DNA from: Pantoea latae
Lineage (GTDB): Bacteria; Pseudomonadota; Gammaproteobacteria; Enterobacterales; Enterobacteriaceae
Assembly (NCBI RefSeq): GCF_002077695.1
Contig: NZ_MWUE01000033.1
Span: forward strand, 62,001-126,000
Length of the DNA stretch: 64,000 nucleotides
Direction: 5' to 3'
The notes beneath the pieces are model-generated. The model did no database searches, was not told the origin of the DNA, and was given only the letters and a program-made list of their open reading frames with translations. Below, in pieces: positions 9,206 to 18,063 of the stretch; within the stretch, counting starts at the first letter, position 1, and every line of letters starts with the position of its first letter. Position numbers and translations under genes: made by a program.

Positions 9206-9232
9206 GACCGGTGCGAACGCGCCGGTTTTTTT
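9206..9232 (+). terminator. intrinsic terminator after rclA
   Basis: Stem ACCGGTGCG/CGCGCCGGT (one G-U pair) with a two-base loop followed by seven Ts. It ends the rclA transcript without rclBC. Confidence 0.7.
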
Positions 9233-9309
9233 CAGGCGCGTCGCGACGCTATTCCCTCAACGCTAGCCGCTCTTTTTCCTCTTCAGGCCTGAGCCAGACT
9301 TTTGACTGT

Positions 9310-9455
9310 CAGAGTCTGATGCTGAGTCTTAAAAAAGCCTGGCGACCTCATCTCCATTTTATCTTTTCAAGATAAAGTCCTGACCCCGCCAGTCGCTTTT
9401 TCATCTCTTGCAGCCGCAGTACTGTACTCCTGAATTCAGCGCGACAGAGTCTGAT
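9310..9455. promoter_or_regulatory. direct repeats upstream of the AhpD-like gene
   Basis: CAGAGTCTGAT occurs at 9310-9320 and 9445-9455 in the 337-base gap before the carboxymuconolactone-decarboxylase-family gene. It may be a regulator site; no other gene is visible in the gap. Confidence 0.3.
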
Positions 9456-9512
9456 AAGCCAAAAGACTCTGGCACCTGCTCCCCTACCCGTAGATAAAAC
9501 AAGGAGTTGACT

Positions 9513-10049
9513 ATGAGCCGTTTACATACCATCACAGAAAGCGACGCCACAGGCAAAACCGCCCAGCTGTTTGGCGCGATCAAAGGCAGCATGGGGAAAG
9601 TCCCCAATGCCTATCTGACCATCGGCAGCAACTCGCCTGACGTTCTGGGCCAGATGCTTCAGCTCAATGCCGCCCTGCACAAAGGCAGCCTGAGCGCCCG
9701 TGAGCTGGAGGCGATTAATCTGGCGGTTAGTGAAGAGTCGGGCTGCGACTATTGCCTGGCCGCTCATACGCTGATGGCTAAAAAGGCGGGTTACACCGAC
9801 GAGCAGACGCTGGAACTGCGTGAAGCCCGCTTCAGCGGCGATGCGCGTATTGATGCGCTGGTGCAGTTCGTTCAGTATCTTGTTTCCACACGTGGAACGG
9901 TATCAGCCGATCGCGTTGCCTCTTTCCGCGAGGCCGGATTCAGCGATCAACAGGTTGTGGAAACCATTGGTGCCGTCAGCGCCATTCTGTTTACCAACAT
10001 GGTGAACCGGGTAAACGACACCGTCGTTGACTTCCCTAAAGTGAGCTGA
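9513..10049 (+). CDS. carboxymuconolactone decarboxylase / AhpD-like protein
   Basis: A 178-residue CMD-family protein. The motif CDYCLAAH (about residues 75-82) is the CxxC-x3-H redox centre of AhpD-like alkylhydroperoxidases, so a thiol-based peroxidase activity is likelier than true decarboxylation. AAGGAG at 9501-9506 selects the ATG at 9513. It is followed 90 bases later by a cupin gene on the same strand. Its position after rclRA fits a group of oxidant-defence genes. Confidence 0.82.
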   Translation: MSRLHTITESDATGKTAQLFGAIKGSMGKVPNAYLTIGSNSPDVLGQMLQLNAALHKGSLSARELEAINLAVSEESGCDYCLAAHTLMAKKAGYTDEQTLELREARFSGDARIDALVQFVQYLVSTRGTVSADRVASFREAGFSDQQVVETIGAVSAILFTNMVNRVNDTVVDFPKVS

Positions 10050-10139
10050 TGCTCAGGACGCCAGTGGCGCAGAGGCGGGAAATAAAGCGCCGCTTCTGCT
10101 CCCTGCCCTTATCTCTGAACCCGTTAAGGAGAAACTGAT

Positions 10140-10562
10140 ATGACGAATATCACTGAGCAGAAATCAGCGCGCTTCAAACCGGCCGAAATCGCAAAAAACC
10201 TGCCGGAGTCGGCCAACACGATGCTGGCTGATATCTATTTAACCGACCGCCCGGATGCCAGCAGTCGTGTGTTCCGGGCTTACCGGGGTGTTCCCCCTCA
10301 CTTTCATCGCGAATGCGATGAGTACCTGTACGTGCTTTCAGGCCGCGGAACGTTCTGGATGGAAGATGCGTCGACCGAGGCCGAGTTCGGACCCGGCGAT
10401 ATGCTTTTTTTCGAGCGCAACGTTGTGCACGCGCTTCCCGTTCTGCTGGAAGAACCCGTGATTTTCCTGACGCTGGACACGCCCTGCCGCTCACCCGGTG
10501 ACGTTGTGTTTATCGACCCGGACGCCGGCTCTGCCGGTACATTTATGGACAGAAACCGCTGA
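10140..10562 (+). CDS. cupin domain protein
   Basis: A 140-residue single-domain cupin. Cupin motif 1 is seen as PHFHRECDEYLYVLSG, with two histidines and a glutamate as likely metal ligands, and motif 2 as GDMLFFERNVVHAL. Small cupins are often isomerases, dioxygenases or ligand sensors; the substrate cannot be told. It lies 90 bases after the AhpD-like gene, with AAGGAG before the ATG and a terminator close behind, so the two genes probably form one transcript. Confidence 0.8.
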   Translation: MTNITEQKSARFKPAEIAKNLPESANTMLADIYLTDRPDASSRVFRAYRGVPPHFHRECDEYLYVLSGRGTFWMEDASTEAEFGPGDMLFFERNVVHALPVLLEEPVIFLTLDTPCRSPGDVVFIDPDAGSAGTFMDRNR

Positions 10563-10593
10563 ATCTTCCTTTAGTGGTTATAGATTGTCGGCA

Positions 10594-10625
10594 AAAAGCC
10601 CCGTACGCAGCGCGTCGGGGCTTTT
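10594..10625 (+). terminator. strong intrinsic terminator after the cupin gene
   Basis: Perfect ten-base stem AAAAGCCCCG/CGGGGCTTTT with a twelve-base loop, ending in four Ts. Confidence 0.8.
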
Positions 10626-11271
10626 AACATTTCCCGGCGCCTTCACGCATACGGCAGGGCTGGCGCCTTTAGGGACTGACATGAGGAGAACCGTTCATCC
10701 CACACCTCTGTTTTAACCTCCAGGCTCGAAAGCTTTTCTGCAATCACCGGGGAGGCAAGCCTGATACGGTCTGAGTGAGCAAAACCATCAGCTGCCACAA
10801 ACCCGCTCCCGGGTGAAACTGATGGAGCATATTACCTGCAGCAATGCCGACAAGCACCTGCTCTCTCTGATGAGGCCTGATTCAGGCGACTGTCTTTGTC
10901 CGCTGTGCCGGCGCCCACCTTCATGAGGTAACAGCTGATTATCGCCTCACATTACTTTTGGCGAAATGGCGACAGGGTAGGAAGGCAGGGCTGTCCGTGA
11001 TTAGGGGAACGTTGCCTCTTCAGGCTGGTGTAAAACAGGGTGTTAAAACCCGGCTCAGAAAGAGCATTAGCGTATTAACGAACACCCTTTCACGGTCTGA
11101 TGTATCTAATCCAGACGAAAGCCCTGATGGCCCAGGCAGAGATTTGCTTAAGGCTGAAAATTTTGCGGATGCTCTCGCAGGAAGTTATGGAAATCCGGGA
11201 AACCAGAGGAGGAGGCAGAAAACCCGGCGCATGTAAACTTCGTCACGGACACGCCGGGTCTGACGGCAATA
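10626..11271. other. long gene-free stretch
   Basis: About 650 bases without a credible gene. Short frames exist, but none has a ribosome binding site or recognisable motifs. It may be decayed mobile DNA, but nothing specific supports this. Confidence 0.3.
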
Positions 11272-11658
11272 TCAGTAAGTTAACGCGTTTGTCACCGCTT
11301 CGGGCATAAATGGCCGGCCATTGAAAAGGCATGTGGCGGTGAAGGTCGCTTCAGCGCAGGTCACGCCTTCAACCCGGATTTGCTGGTAGAAATTCACGCG
11401 GTTGCGCTTCACATTTTTTTCCAGCTGGCAGGTCACCTCCATTCTGTCTCCCTTTTTCAGGCTCTGACGGAAACGCAGGGAGTACTCCAGCACCATATAA
11501 ATGCGTCCCTGGCTGAACTCCTCTTCAATATCAATCCCCAGCGCTTCTTTCATGAAGGCGTGACGGGCCCACTCCATATAAAACGGGTAGTAAAGCCCAT
11601 CGACCACCTCCTGAAAATCAATGTGGTCTTCATCAACGTCATATATTTTACTGAACAT
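11272..11658 (-). CDS. hotdog-fold acyl-CoA thioesterase family protein
   Basis: A 128-residue single-hotdog protein resembling 4-hydroxybenzoyl-CoA/YbgC-type thioesterases. The N-terminal segment DFQEVVDGLYYPFYMEWAR matches the YbgC active-site region, where DxxGxxxxxxY is usual; here the aspartate is replaced, so the catalytic residue is uncertain. CAGGAG precedes the ATG. It is the last gene of a leftward cluster (MFS, MBL-fold hydrolase, ADH, Yellow-like, thioesterase). Confidence 0.72.
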   Translation of the reverse strand: MFSKIYDVDEDHIDFQEVVDGLYYPFYMEWARHAFMKEALGIDIEEEFSQGRIYMVLEYSLRFRQSLKKGDRMEVTCQLEKNVKRNRVNFYQQIRVEGVTCAEATFTATCLFNGRPFMPEAVTNALTY

Positions 11659-11705
11659 GCCTTCTCCTGATAGCGGGGGCCCCGGGCCCCCTGATGTAGA
11701 GTGAT

Positions 11706-12905
11706 TTAGTGCGTTGGTGCGGGTGCTGCATTAATTTTGATGCGTAACAGGGCATAAGGCTTCTGGCGCAAATCCTTACCGCCGTGGAAGCCAGGCTGAC
11801 GGTTCAGCTGATTCGTGGTGAAGTACAGGTAGCCATCCGGTCCGACGGACAGGGTATCCGGCCACAGAATCTCAGGACCGTGCGCAATGGTTGTCCACTC
11901 TCCGCCTGCCGGCAGCTTACGGATAGCATTACGCTCATAGTCACCGGCATAAACGGCTCCTTTCGCATCGCTTTCCAGGCCGTCTGACGCCCCTTTTTCA
12001 CCCAGGTCCTTCACGGACGCCGAGAGCTGAGACTCTGTGACGGCCGGATCGCGAAGCAGCGCCGTGGAAACGGCATACAGATGACGCCCCGAGAGCGGGC
12101 TGTAGTAGAGCGTTTTACCGTCCGGAGAGATGGCAATGCCGTCGGAGGCCACGCTGAACGGCGCGGTTGTTCCATCCGCGTGACGCTGAAGCAGCGTTTC
12201 GCCCTCTACGACAGGTGAAAAGCCCGCCTCAGGTGACGTTGTGCGGTCGCCTTCCAGACGGCGCAGCGCTTTGCCGGTGTCCAGGTCAATGACGATAATC
12301 GCGCCAGTACCGGACAGTGAAGAGTCGGTCACGTACGCCACGCCGGCTTTACCGATGCGAAAATCAAAGCGCATATCGTTGACGTAGGTGGCGGGTTTGA
12401 TCACGTCAGCCGGGAAAACAATGGTTTTCTCAACCTGATTTGTTTTCAGGTTAACCGCGACAAGCTTTGCGCCGCCTGCAACCGGTTTTGAAAAGCCCGG
12501 CGCGGCGGTATCGAGTATCCAGACCCGGCCCCGCCCGTCGGCCACCACGCTCTGTACGCTCAGCAAATGCGTACGGGGAGCAGAATTGTCAGCGATATTT
12601 ATCGCGGCGTCCGGGTAGGGCACCAGCCGGTTCCCTTTTACCTCGGCCACGGTAAACGGAACGTCGTCACCCCAGCGCGGGAAATTCACAAAAATACGGC
12701 CCGTTTCGGTAACGGTGACCCCGGTCGGCATGGCGCCGCTGAACGTCGCCACCACTTCAGGTTTGCCAATTGCGCGGTCCTGAGCAAGCTCGCTGAGGGC
12801 AGGTAGCGCGTGGGCGTCTGCCGCAAGCGCATTCAGGGCATTGCTGCCAGCCGCCAGAGCCACAGACAGCGCTAACGCCGTTTTCATCATACGTGTTTTC
12901 ATCAT
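11706..12905 (-). CDS. exported Yellow/major royal jelly-like beta-propeller protein
   Basis: A 399-residue secreted protein. The signal peptide is MMKTRMMKTALALSVALAAG and continues to about ALAADA. The mature part has blades with GRVWILDTAAPG, MRFD, AYVTDSS and SDGLESDAKGAVYAGDYE, typical of the Yellow/MRJP family (PF03022), which also contains bacterial members. SMP-30-type lactonases share the fold but differ in motifs. AGGA before 12905 decides the start; an upstream extension has no signal peptide. It lies 58 bases after the ADH gene and probably acts in the periplasm on a small molecule. Confidence 0.8.
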   Translation of the reverse strand: MMKTRMMKTALALSVALAAGSNALNALAADAHALPALSELAQDRAIGKPEVVATFSGAMPTGVTVTETGRIFVNFPRWGDDVPFTVAEVKGNRLVPYPDAAINIADNSAPRTHLLSVQSVVADGRGRVWILDTAAPGFSKPVAGGAKLVAVNLKTNQVEKTIVFPADVIKPATYVNDMRFDFRIGKAGVAYVTDSSLSGTGAIIVIDLDTGKALRRLEGDRTTSPEAGFSPVVEGETLLQRHADGTTAPFSVASDGIAISPDGKTLYYSPLSGRHLYAVSTALLRDPAVTESQLSASVKDLGEKGASDGLESDAKGAVYAGDYERNAIRKLPAGGEWTTIAHGPEILWPDTLSVGPDGYLYFTTNQLNRQPGFHGGKDLRQKPYALLRIKINAAPAPTH

Positions 12906-12963
12906 TGCATCTTCCTGAGATATTGAATGGGCCAGCCAGCCTGTGGCATGACTGGCAGGGAAA

Positions 12964-13965
12964 TCAGAAACCTTCCAGCACGATTTTTCCGCGCGCCCGT
13001 CCGCTTTCGATAAAGGCGTGCGCCCGGCGAAGGTTTTCCGCGCTGATTTTTCCGTAGTGCTCACCTTTAGTGGTACGCAGGGTACCGTCCTCGATCAGGC
13101 GGCGTACGCTCTCCAGAATCTCGTTCTGGCGGATCATATCCGGCGTCTGAAACAGCGAGCGGGTGAACATTAGTTCCCAGTGCAGGGAAGCGGCCTTACG
13201 CTTGAGCGGTAAGGCATCCAGCGTTTCCGGATCGTCAATAACAGCCAGCCGGCCCTGAGGCGCCAGCGCTTCGACAATCTGCTGATAGTGTTTGTCGGTG
13301 TGCGTCAGGCTCGCGACGTAACGTACGGAAGAGACACCGATTTCACGCAGGCCCTCCAGCAGCGGACGGGAGTGATCGATGACGTCATGCGCGCCAAGCT
13401 CGCGCACCCATTCCGCCGTCTCCGCGCGGGAAGCGGTGCCGATAACGCGAAGACCGGTCAGCTTGCTGGCCAGCTGAGTGAGCACCGAACCCACGCCGCC
13501 GCCGGCACCAGTGATGAGAATGGCGTCGCCGTGTCCTTCCTTCACTTCAAGACGGTCGAACAACAGCTCCCAGGCGGTAAGGGAAGTGAGCGGGAGCGCA
13601 GCCGCGTCGACATCGCTCAGTGAAGCGGGCTTATGAGCGGCAATACGCTCGTCAACCAGACTGTATTCTGCATACGAGCCCGGGCGGACAATGGAGCCAG
13701 CGTAATAGACTTTGTCGCCAGGCCTGAACAGGGTGACGCTCTCACCGATAGCCTCCACTATGCCCACGGCGTCCCAGCCAAGAATGCGCGGCTGCGTCAC
13801 AGGCGAGCCCGCACGAACTTTGGTATCCACCGGATTCACCGAAATCGCGCTGATTTTTACCAGCAGATCGTGCGCGTCCGGGCGAGGTTTCGGTAATTCA
13901 GTTTCGTAAAGAGACTGCGGACTGGTAACCGGTAATCCGTTCTGGCTGTAAACAATGGCTTTCAT
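12964..13965 (-). CDS. zinc-free quinone-oxidoreductase-like alcohol dehydrogenase family protein
   Basis: A 333-residue MDR enzyme. The catalytic GroES-like half begins MKAIVYSQNG and has AGSPVTQPRILGWDAVG. The NAD(P)H site is ILITGAGGGVGSV in the middle. No zinc-binding cysteine/histidine cluster is seen, so a quinone or enone reductase is more likely than an alcohol dehydrogenase. The ATG at 13965 is the natural family start. The 190-base gap upstream holds a perfect palindrome at 14069-14091, so this gene and the Yellow-like and thioesterase genes may have their own promoter. Confidence 0.82.
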   Translation of the reverse strand: MKAIVYSQNGLPVTSPQSLYETELPKPRPDAHDLLVKISAISVNPVDTKVRAGSPVTQPRILGWDAVGIVEAIGESVTLFRPGDKVYYAGSIVRPGSYAEYSLVDERIAAHKPASLSDVDAAALPLTSLTAWELLFDRLEVKEGHGDAILITGAGGGVGSVLTQLASKLTGLRVIGTASRAETAEWVRELGAHDVIDHSRPLLEGLREIGVSSVRYVASLTHTDKHYQQIVEALAPQGRLAVIDDPETLDALPLKRKAASLHWELMFTRSLFQTPDMIRQNEILESVRRLIEDGTLRTTKGEHYGKISAENLRRAHAFIESGRARGKIVLEGF

Positions 13966-14068
13966 GTTGTGGTCCCCGTTTGTTATGGCGTGAGCAGTAT
14001 CGCTGTCGATTCGTTGATGAGAGATTACGGGCTCAGCGCGTGCAGAAAAACGGGGGAAAACCATCAGC

Positions 14069-14091
14069 ACTTTCACTCCTGCAGTGAAAGT
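14069..14091. promoter_or_regulatory. perfect palindrome upstream of the ADH gene
   Basis: ACTTTCACT-N5-AGTGAAAGT, nine-base arms. It lies about 104 bases before the ADH start and 65 bases past the MBL-fold stop. Its half-site ACTTTCAC is also found upstream of both DUF1471 genes (18404 and 19072). Confidence 0.5.
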
Positions 14092-14155
14092 AAGGTCCGC
14101 GCGGGCTCATCGATGGTTAAATGAAAAGCGGAGCCTGGCAGGCTCCGCGGAGACA

Positions 14156-15010
14156 TTACAGCAATGTGTAGGCAGAAGAGTCAGTTACGCGGGCTTCGGG
14201 ATTAGAGATCGCATTATGCAGGAGACCTATAACCCTGCCTCCCTGAACAAGTGCAGGCACATCATGGCTGGGCAGCATAAAGCGGACGCCGGCCAGGGCT
14301 TTTTTGATCGCGGTCTTCTCCTCAAGCGTCGACATTGCCCGGTTGCCGGTAATGGTCGGTTCGCCAGGGTTCAGGCTGTCGAGGAAGGGATCGATAAGAC
14401 TGCCCTGCAGGTTGTACACCACATCGCCGCTGATATTGGCAATGCCCTCGGCGGTGTCCACCAGCACAGAAATTGAACCTGGCGTATGACCGCCGCTCAG
14501 GCGCACCGTCACCCCCGGGATAACCTCCTCTTCATAGCTACCGTCCACATCGAACAGGCGCAGCGCGCCTCTGGTATACAGGCGGTCAAGCAGATGGCGG
14601 GTATCTTCAAGCGCATACATTGCCGGCCCCATAATGCCGGAGGCCGCGAATGACAGCTCACGTCTCGACAGGCAAACCGTTGTGGTCATGGGAAAAAGAT
14701 AATCCCCCCCTGCATGATCAACATGCGCATGCGTATGTATAACGTAGCGAATATCGGCAGGCTTCAGGCCATGCTGGGCAAGCAGCCATGTAAGGGTCAT
14801 CTCGCGCGTCTGTTCAGCCTCAAATCCGAACTGACGGTAATATTCCGTTGAGCGCGAGCCGGTATCAACCAGCACCGGATACTCACCGCCGGTGATGAGG
14901 AAACCCAGCGTGGGGATCGTGGTTTTCACGCCCGCATCCTGAAATAACACCAGACCTGATTTATCGAGCGTAATATTGCCCAGGTTGAGCGGATAGATGT
15001 TTAAGGACAT
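14156..15010 (-). CDS. metallo-beta-lactamase-fold hydrolase (AHL lactonase-like)
   Basis: A 284-residue MBL-fold enzyme. The zinc motif HAHVDH is at about 94-99, with further ligands in GGHTPGS (about 170), SGDVVYN and LPSHD. The overall order resembles AttM/AiiA-type N-acylhomoserine lactonases, but the family also includes other lactonases and thioesterases, so quorum quenching is only a possibility. AGGAG precedes the ATG. It lies 78 bases after the MFS gene in the same direction. Cytoplasmic, with no signal peptide. Confidence 0.78.
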   Translation of the reverse strand: MSLNIYPLNLGNITLDKSGLVLFQDAGVKTTIPTLGFLITGGEYPVLVDTGSRSTEYYRQFGFEAEQTREMTLTWLLAQHGLKPADIRYVIHTHAHVDHAGGDYLFPMTTTVCLSRRELSFAASGIMGPAMYALEDTRHLLDRLYTRGALRLFDVDGSYEEEVIPGVTVRLSGGHTPGSISVLVDTAEGIANISGDVVYNLQGSLIDPFLDSLNPGEPTITGNRAMSTLEEKTAIKKALAGVRFMLPSHDVPALVQGGRVIGLLHNAISNPEARVTDSSAYTLL

Positions 15011-15088
15011 TGTATTCTCCTGAATTTCGGTAAAAGAAACCTGTAGCGCTGCATGACATCTCAGCGCCGGTGAGTGGTAAGAAACGTT

Positions 15089-16294
15089 TCAGATGTCGGC
15101 TGCAGAAAGCCGGTTTGTGCTGCGCAGCTGAAATAAACCAAGAATAATCAGCACTGCACAGATGAAAATAAGGATCAACGCGCCGGTGAACACCGCCACC
15201 GCCAGGTTCAGCTGTGTGGCCATTTTGCCGAGGACAACGGCGAGCCCGCCGGTAAAGAGATAGGCAAAAACGAACAGCATAGACATGGCGCTGCCGCGAT
15301 CCGACTGCCGTGCCTCGCGCGCAATCAGGCCCAGCCCGCCAAAGGTCATAAAGGCATAGCCGGCGCCGGAGATAAGTGAGGCGCTGATAAAAAAAAACAG
15401 ACTGTGTTCAGATACGGATATACACAGGCTGACCATACCCGTCGCGGAGACAATCGATCCCGTTATGACTGAACGGCGAGCCTCAATCTTTCTGGCAAGG
15501 CTTCCAGCGATCCCCAGCGCCACGGGAAAAAGTGCCAGCGCCACGCTGTTAATCCACGGGCTGGGTGAACCGATGAGCGAACGCGCAATCTGAGCGCCTA
15601 CAGATGATATGAGCACCCCGTGGGTATAGGCTCCCGTTACCGCCAGCGCGGCATAGATGAAAGTGTGGCGCAGGTATACTGGCACGTCAGGGCGGGCCAG
15701 CAGTCTGGAAGGCATCCCCACAGGACGGTCGCCCGGGATGAACAGACAAAGAACGATCAGGACTATGAGCAGCGCAAAGAGAACATAAAAACTCAGGCGC
15801 GTAGGCACCGGTGCCCACGTGACCAGCGCCCCGGCCAGTAAAAGGGCAGCGGCGAACCCCACCGACTGCGCCCCGAGCGTCACCGCACCTGCGCGCGCTG
15901 AGCCGCCCTGACCGGCGTAATCTACCAGTGCCGCGGCCGAAGGCCCTGCTGATAATCCCACGCCTATTCCCATCATGACCCGCCCCGCCAACAGGACAGC
16001 TAGGCTGTCTGCAGCCGCAAACATCAGCACGCCCGCAGCAGAGCTGAGCAGGCCAGCGAGCATGACATATTTTCTGCCTGCTCTGTCAGACAGACCCGCA
16101 AACAGCAGCATCGTCACCACGACCGTCAGCGGATAAACGGCAAAAATCACCGTTACAAGAGTAAAGGACAGGTGCCATTGTGCGGCATAGAGCGGATAGA
16201 TCATTGCGGGTGCTGCGCTGGTCCAGAGCGTATGGGCCACCACGGCGGCACTAATCCAGAAGGCATATCGGGCTGAAAGCGATTCGGTTTTCAT
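15089..16294 (-). CDS. MFS transporter
   Basis: A 401-residue protein with about twelve membrane segments and the MFS motif A GLSDRAGRKYVML after segment 2. The first half carries GRVMMGIGVGLSAGPS, typical of drug:proton antiporters. The substrate is unknown. It is divergent from a TetR gene, a classic efflux pump/repressor arrangement, with repeated operator-like boxes in the 157-base gap. It is the first gene of the leftward cluster. Confidence 0.85.
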   Translation of the reverse strand: MKTESLSARYAFWISAAVVAHTLWTSAAPAMIYPLYAAQWHLSFTLVTVIFAVYPLTVVVTMLLFAGLSDRAGRKYVMLAGLLSSAAGVLMFAAADSLAVLLAGRVMMGIGVGLSAGPSAAALVDYAGQGGSARAGAVTLGAQSVGFAAALLLAGALVTWAPVPTRLSFYVLFALLIVLIVLCLFIPGDRPVGMPSRLLARPDVPVYLRHTFIYAALAVTGAYTHGVLISSVGAQIARSLIGSPSPWINSVALALFPVALGIAGSLARKIEARRSVITGSIVSATGMVSLCISVSEHSLFFFISASLISGAGYAFMTFGGLGLIAREARQSDRGSAMSMLFVFAYLFTGGLAVVLGKMATQLNLAVAVFTGALILIFICAVLIILGLFQLRSTNRLSAADI

Positions 16295-16306
16295 GTTAGA
16301 ACTCTG

Positions 16307-16441
16307 TTTTAAACTGTTCGTTTTAAAACTAGTCGTTAATGCCGGGAGAAAGCAAGCGGTTTTGAACCAATCAGTTTTTTATTTTTATCAGGCTGGTAAT
16401 TTTTGCGGGTAAGATGCATATTAAAATGATTGGTTTAAAAC
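16307..16441. promoter_or_regulatory. TetR operator candidates between MFS and TetR genes
   Basis: An almost perfect palindrome TTTTAAAC-N5-GTTTTAAAA lies at 16307-16328, over the likely MFS promoter. In addition GTTTTGAACCAATCA at 16359-16373 recurs in inverted orientation, one mismatch, at 16427-16441 next to the TetR ribosome binding site. Repeated related boxes in a divergent gap suggest binding of the adjacent TetR protein. Confidence 0.5.
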
Positions 16442-16451
16442 GGAGGTTCTG

Positions 16452-17006
16452 ATGGCCAGACCGAGGAAAATAAGCAATGAAGACGTTCTGAGTCGCGTTA
16501 TTCCTGTCTTCTGGAAGAACGGGCTGGCTGGAACCAGCCTTGGCCAGCTTGAAGAAGCGACGGATATTAACCGCTCAAGCCTGTACGCAACCTTCTGCAG
16601 CAAAGAACAGCTTTTTGTCAGCGCGCTTGAACACTATGTCAGTAGCGCGCCTGCCCAGTTTCTGTTACAAAAACAGCCGTATGGCTGGCAAAATATTGAG
16701 CAGTTTCTGCTGGCTGCGCCGTTTAATAATCCTGCGTTTAACGGCTGCTTCATAATTAACTCCACGCGGGAAGTTGCCGTTCTGCCCGCAGCTGCGCTGG
16801 AGATCGTGCGCGACTTTCGCGGAGCGGTCATCGAACAGATACGGATGAATATCCCGGTACAAAAAAATGCCGGCGTAATGGCTGAAATTATCTGGTCTTT
16901 TCTGGTTGAGGCCTGTCTGGAAGCGAATGACAGACTTGAGCCGCAGGGCTGGCAGGCGCGCGTCACCGCCCTGCTTGGCTTTATCAGATCTTCTGATAGC
17001 CAGTAA
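16452..17006 (+). CDS. TetR/AcrR family transcriptional regulator
   Basis: A 184-residue TetR protein. The N-terminal DNA-binding domain reads FWKNGLAGTSLGQLEEATDI with NRSSLYATFCSKEQLF (about 17-57). The C-terminal ligand domain is of the type found in regulators of reductase and efflux genes. CGGAGG precedes the ATG. It is divergent from the MFS gene and followed 48 bases later by a LysR gene on the same strand. Confidence 0.85.
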   Translation: MARPRKISNEDVLSRVIPVFWKNGLAGTSLGQLEEATDINRSSLYATFCSKEQLFVSALEHYVSSAPAQFLLQKQPYGWQNIEQFLLAAPFNNPAFNGCFIINSTREVAVLPAAALEIVRDFRGAVIEQIRMNIPVQKNAGVMAEIIWSFLVEACLEANDRLEPQGWQARVTALLGFIRSSDSQ

Positions 17007-17054
17007 TGTCTTAGCCTGACCGGATCCGAATACGTTTTGCATTCTGGAGTCTGA

Positions 17055-18020
17055 ATGATACGTCTTGAAGATGTTACGTTGTTCGTCCGTTCCGCCGCGC
17101 TGGGCAGCTTTTCCAGTGCAGCCCGTGAAGCCGATATTCTTCCGGGGCAGGTCAGTGCCGCCGTCAACCGCCTGGAGCGCGACCTGAATAAACGATTGTT
17201 TGCGCGATCCACGCGCAGCCTGCGCCTTACCGCAGAGGGAGAAACCTGGCTTCCTTATGCACAGGAAATGCTGACCATCTTGCAGGCAGGCGCCGAGCGC
17301 CTGCTGGGCAGTGAAGATGAAATGCAGGGTGAACTTAAAATTGCCATTCCGTCAGACATCGGGCGAAACATCATCCTGCCGGTGATCACCGCTTTCTGCG
17401 AAAAACATCCCAAAATATCCCTTCGCCTCTTTCTGTCCGATCAGGTCAGCGATGTTTTTCGCGATCCGGTGGATGTGGCCATCCGCTATGGCACGCTTGA
17501 AAACAGCAGTTATGTAGCGTTGCCGCTGGCCGAAGATAACCGGCGCGTGCTCACCGCTTCGCCCGCCTATATCAACAAACACGGCAGGCTGCAGCACCTT
17601 GATGATTTGCTCAGGCACCACTGTCTGCTCTATACCCTTAACGGGCACGCTTACGATAAATGGTCATTTCCAGAAAATGGCGTTCGGCGCCAGCTGACGG
17701 TAAGTAGCAGGATGTTGTGTGATGATGCCGATCTGGTGAGGCGTTGGGCTGTAGCGGGAATGGGCATTGCCTATAAATCATGGATAGATGTCAGCACCGA
17801 TGTGCTGGCTGGCCGGCTGGAAGTGCTGCTTCCCGAACAACCTGGGGAAGCCGTGCCGTTAAATCTTATTTGCCCCCACCGTAAACAATTTTCGCCAGCG
17901 ATCAGGGAGCTGCACGGCCTGCTGCGCGAACATCTCAAGTCTATTACGGCGTTAATGCGTACCCATCCGGCTTTCGTGCTGGGAACGCAGTCTGTATCAG
18001 CCGCCAACCAGAGCGCCTGA
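17055..18020 (+). CDS. LysR family transcriptional regulator
   Basis: A 321-residue LTTR with helix-turn-helix FSSAAREADILPGQVSAAVN (about 19-38) and a normal substrate-binding domain. Co-directional with the TetR gene, 48 bases apart and with TGGAG before the ATG, so the two regulators may be co-transcribed. The proposed targets are the leftward cluster 11272-16294, but this is an inference from position only. Confidence 0.85.
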   Translation: MIRLEDVTLFVRSAALGSFSSAAREADILPGQVSAAVNRLERDLNKRLFARSTRSLRLTAEGETWLPYAQEMLTILQAGAERLLGSEDEMQGELKIAIPSDIGRNIILPVITAFCEKHPKISLRLFLSDQVSDVFRDPVDVAIRYGTLENSSYVALPLAEDNRRVLTASPAYINKHGRLQHLDDLLRHHCLLYTLNGHAYDKWSFPENGVRRQLTVSSRMLCDDADLVRRWAVAGMGIAYKSWIDVSTDVLAGRLEVLLPEQPGEAVPLNLICPHRKQFSPAIRELHGLLREHLKSITALMRTHPAFVLGTQSVSAANQSA

Positions 18021-18025
18021 ATTAA

Positions 18026-18052
18026 AAGGGCCATTTCACTGAAATGGCCCTT
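18026..18052. terminator. bidirectional terminator between LysR and DUF1471 genes
   Basis: AAGGGCCATTTC / GAAATGGCCCTT stem with a three-base loop between convergent genes; A- and T-runs are short. Confidence 0.65.
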
Positions 18053-18063
18053 CCCGACTCAAC

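Noticed and set aside
10958-11309. Short rightward frames before the thioesterase gene
   Set aside because: They overlap in different frames and contain no motif; one runs into the convergent gene.
14156-15010. Firm assignment as a quorum-quenching lactonase
   Set aside because: The zinc motif and length fit, but many MBL-fold hydrolases share them and there is no LuxI/LuxR gene nearby.
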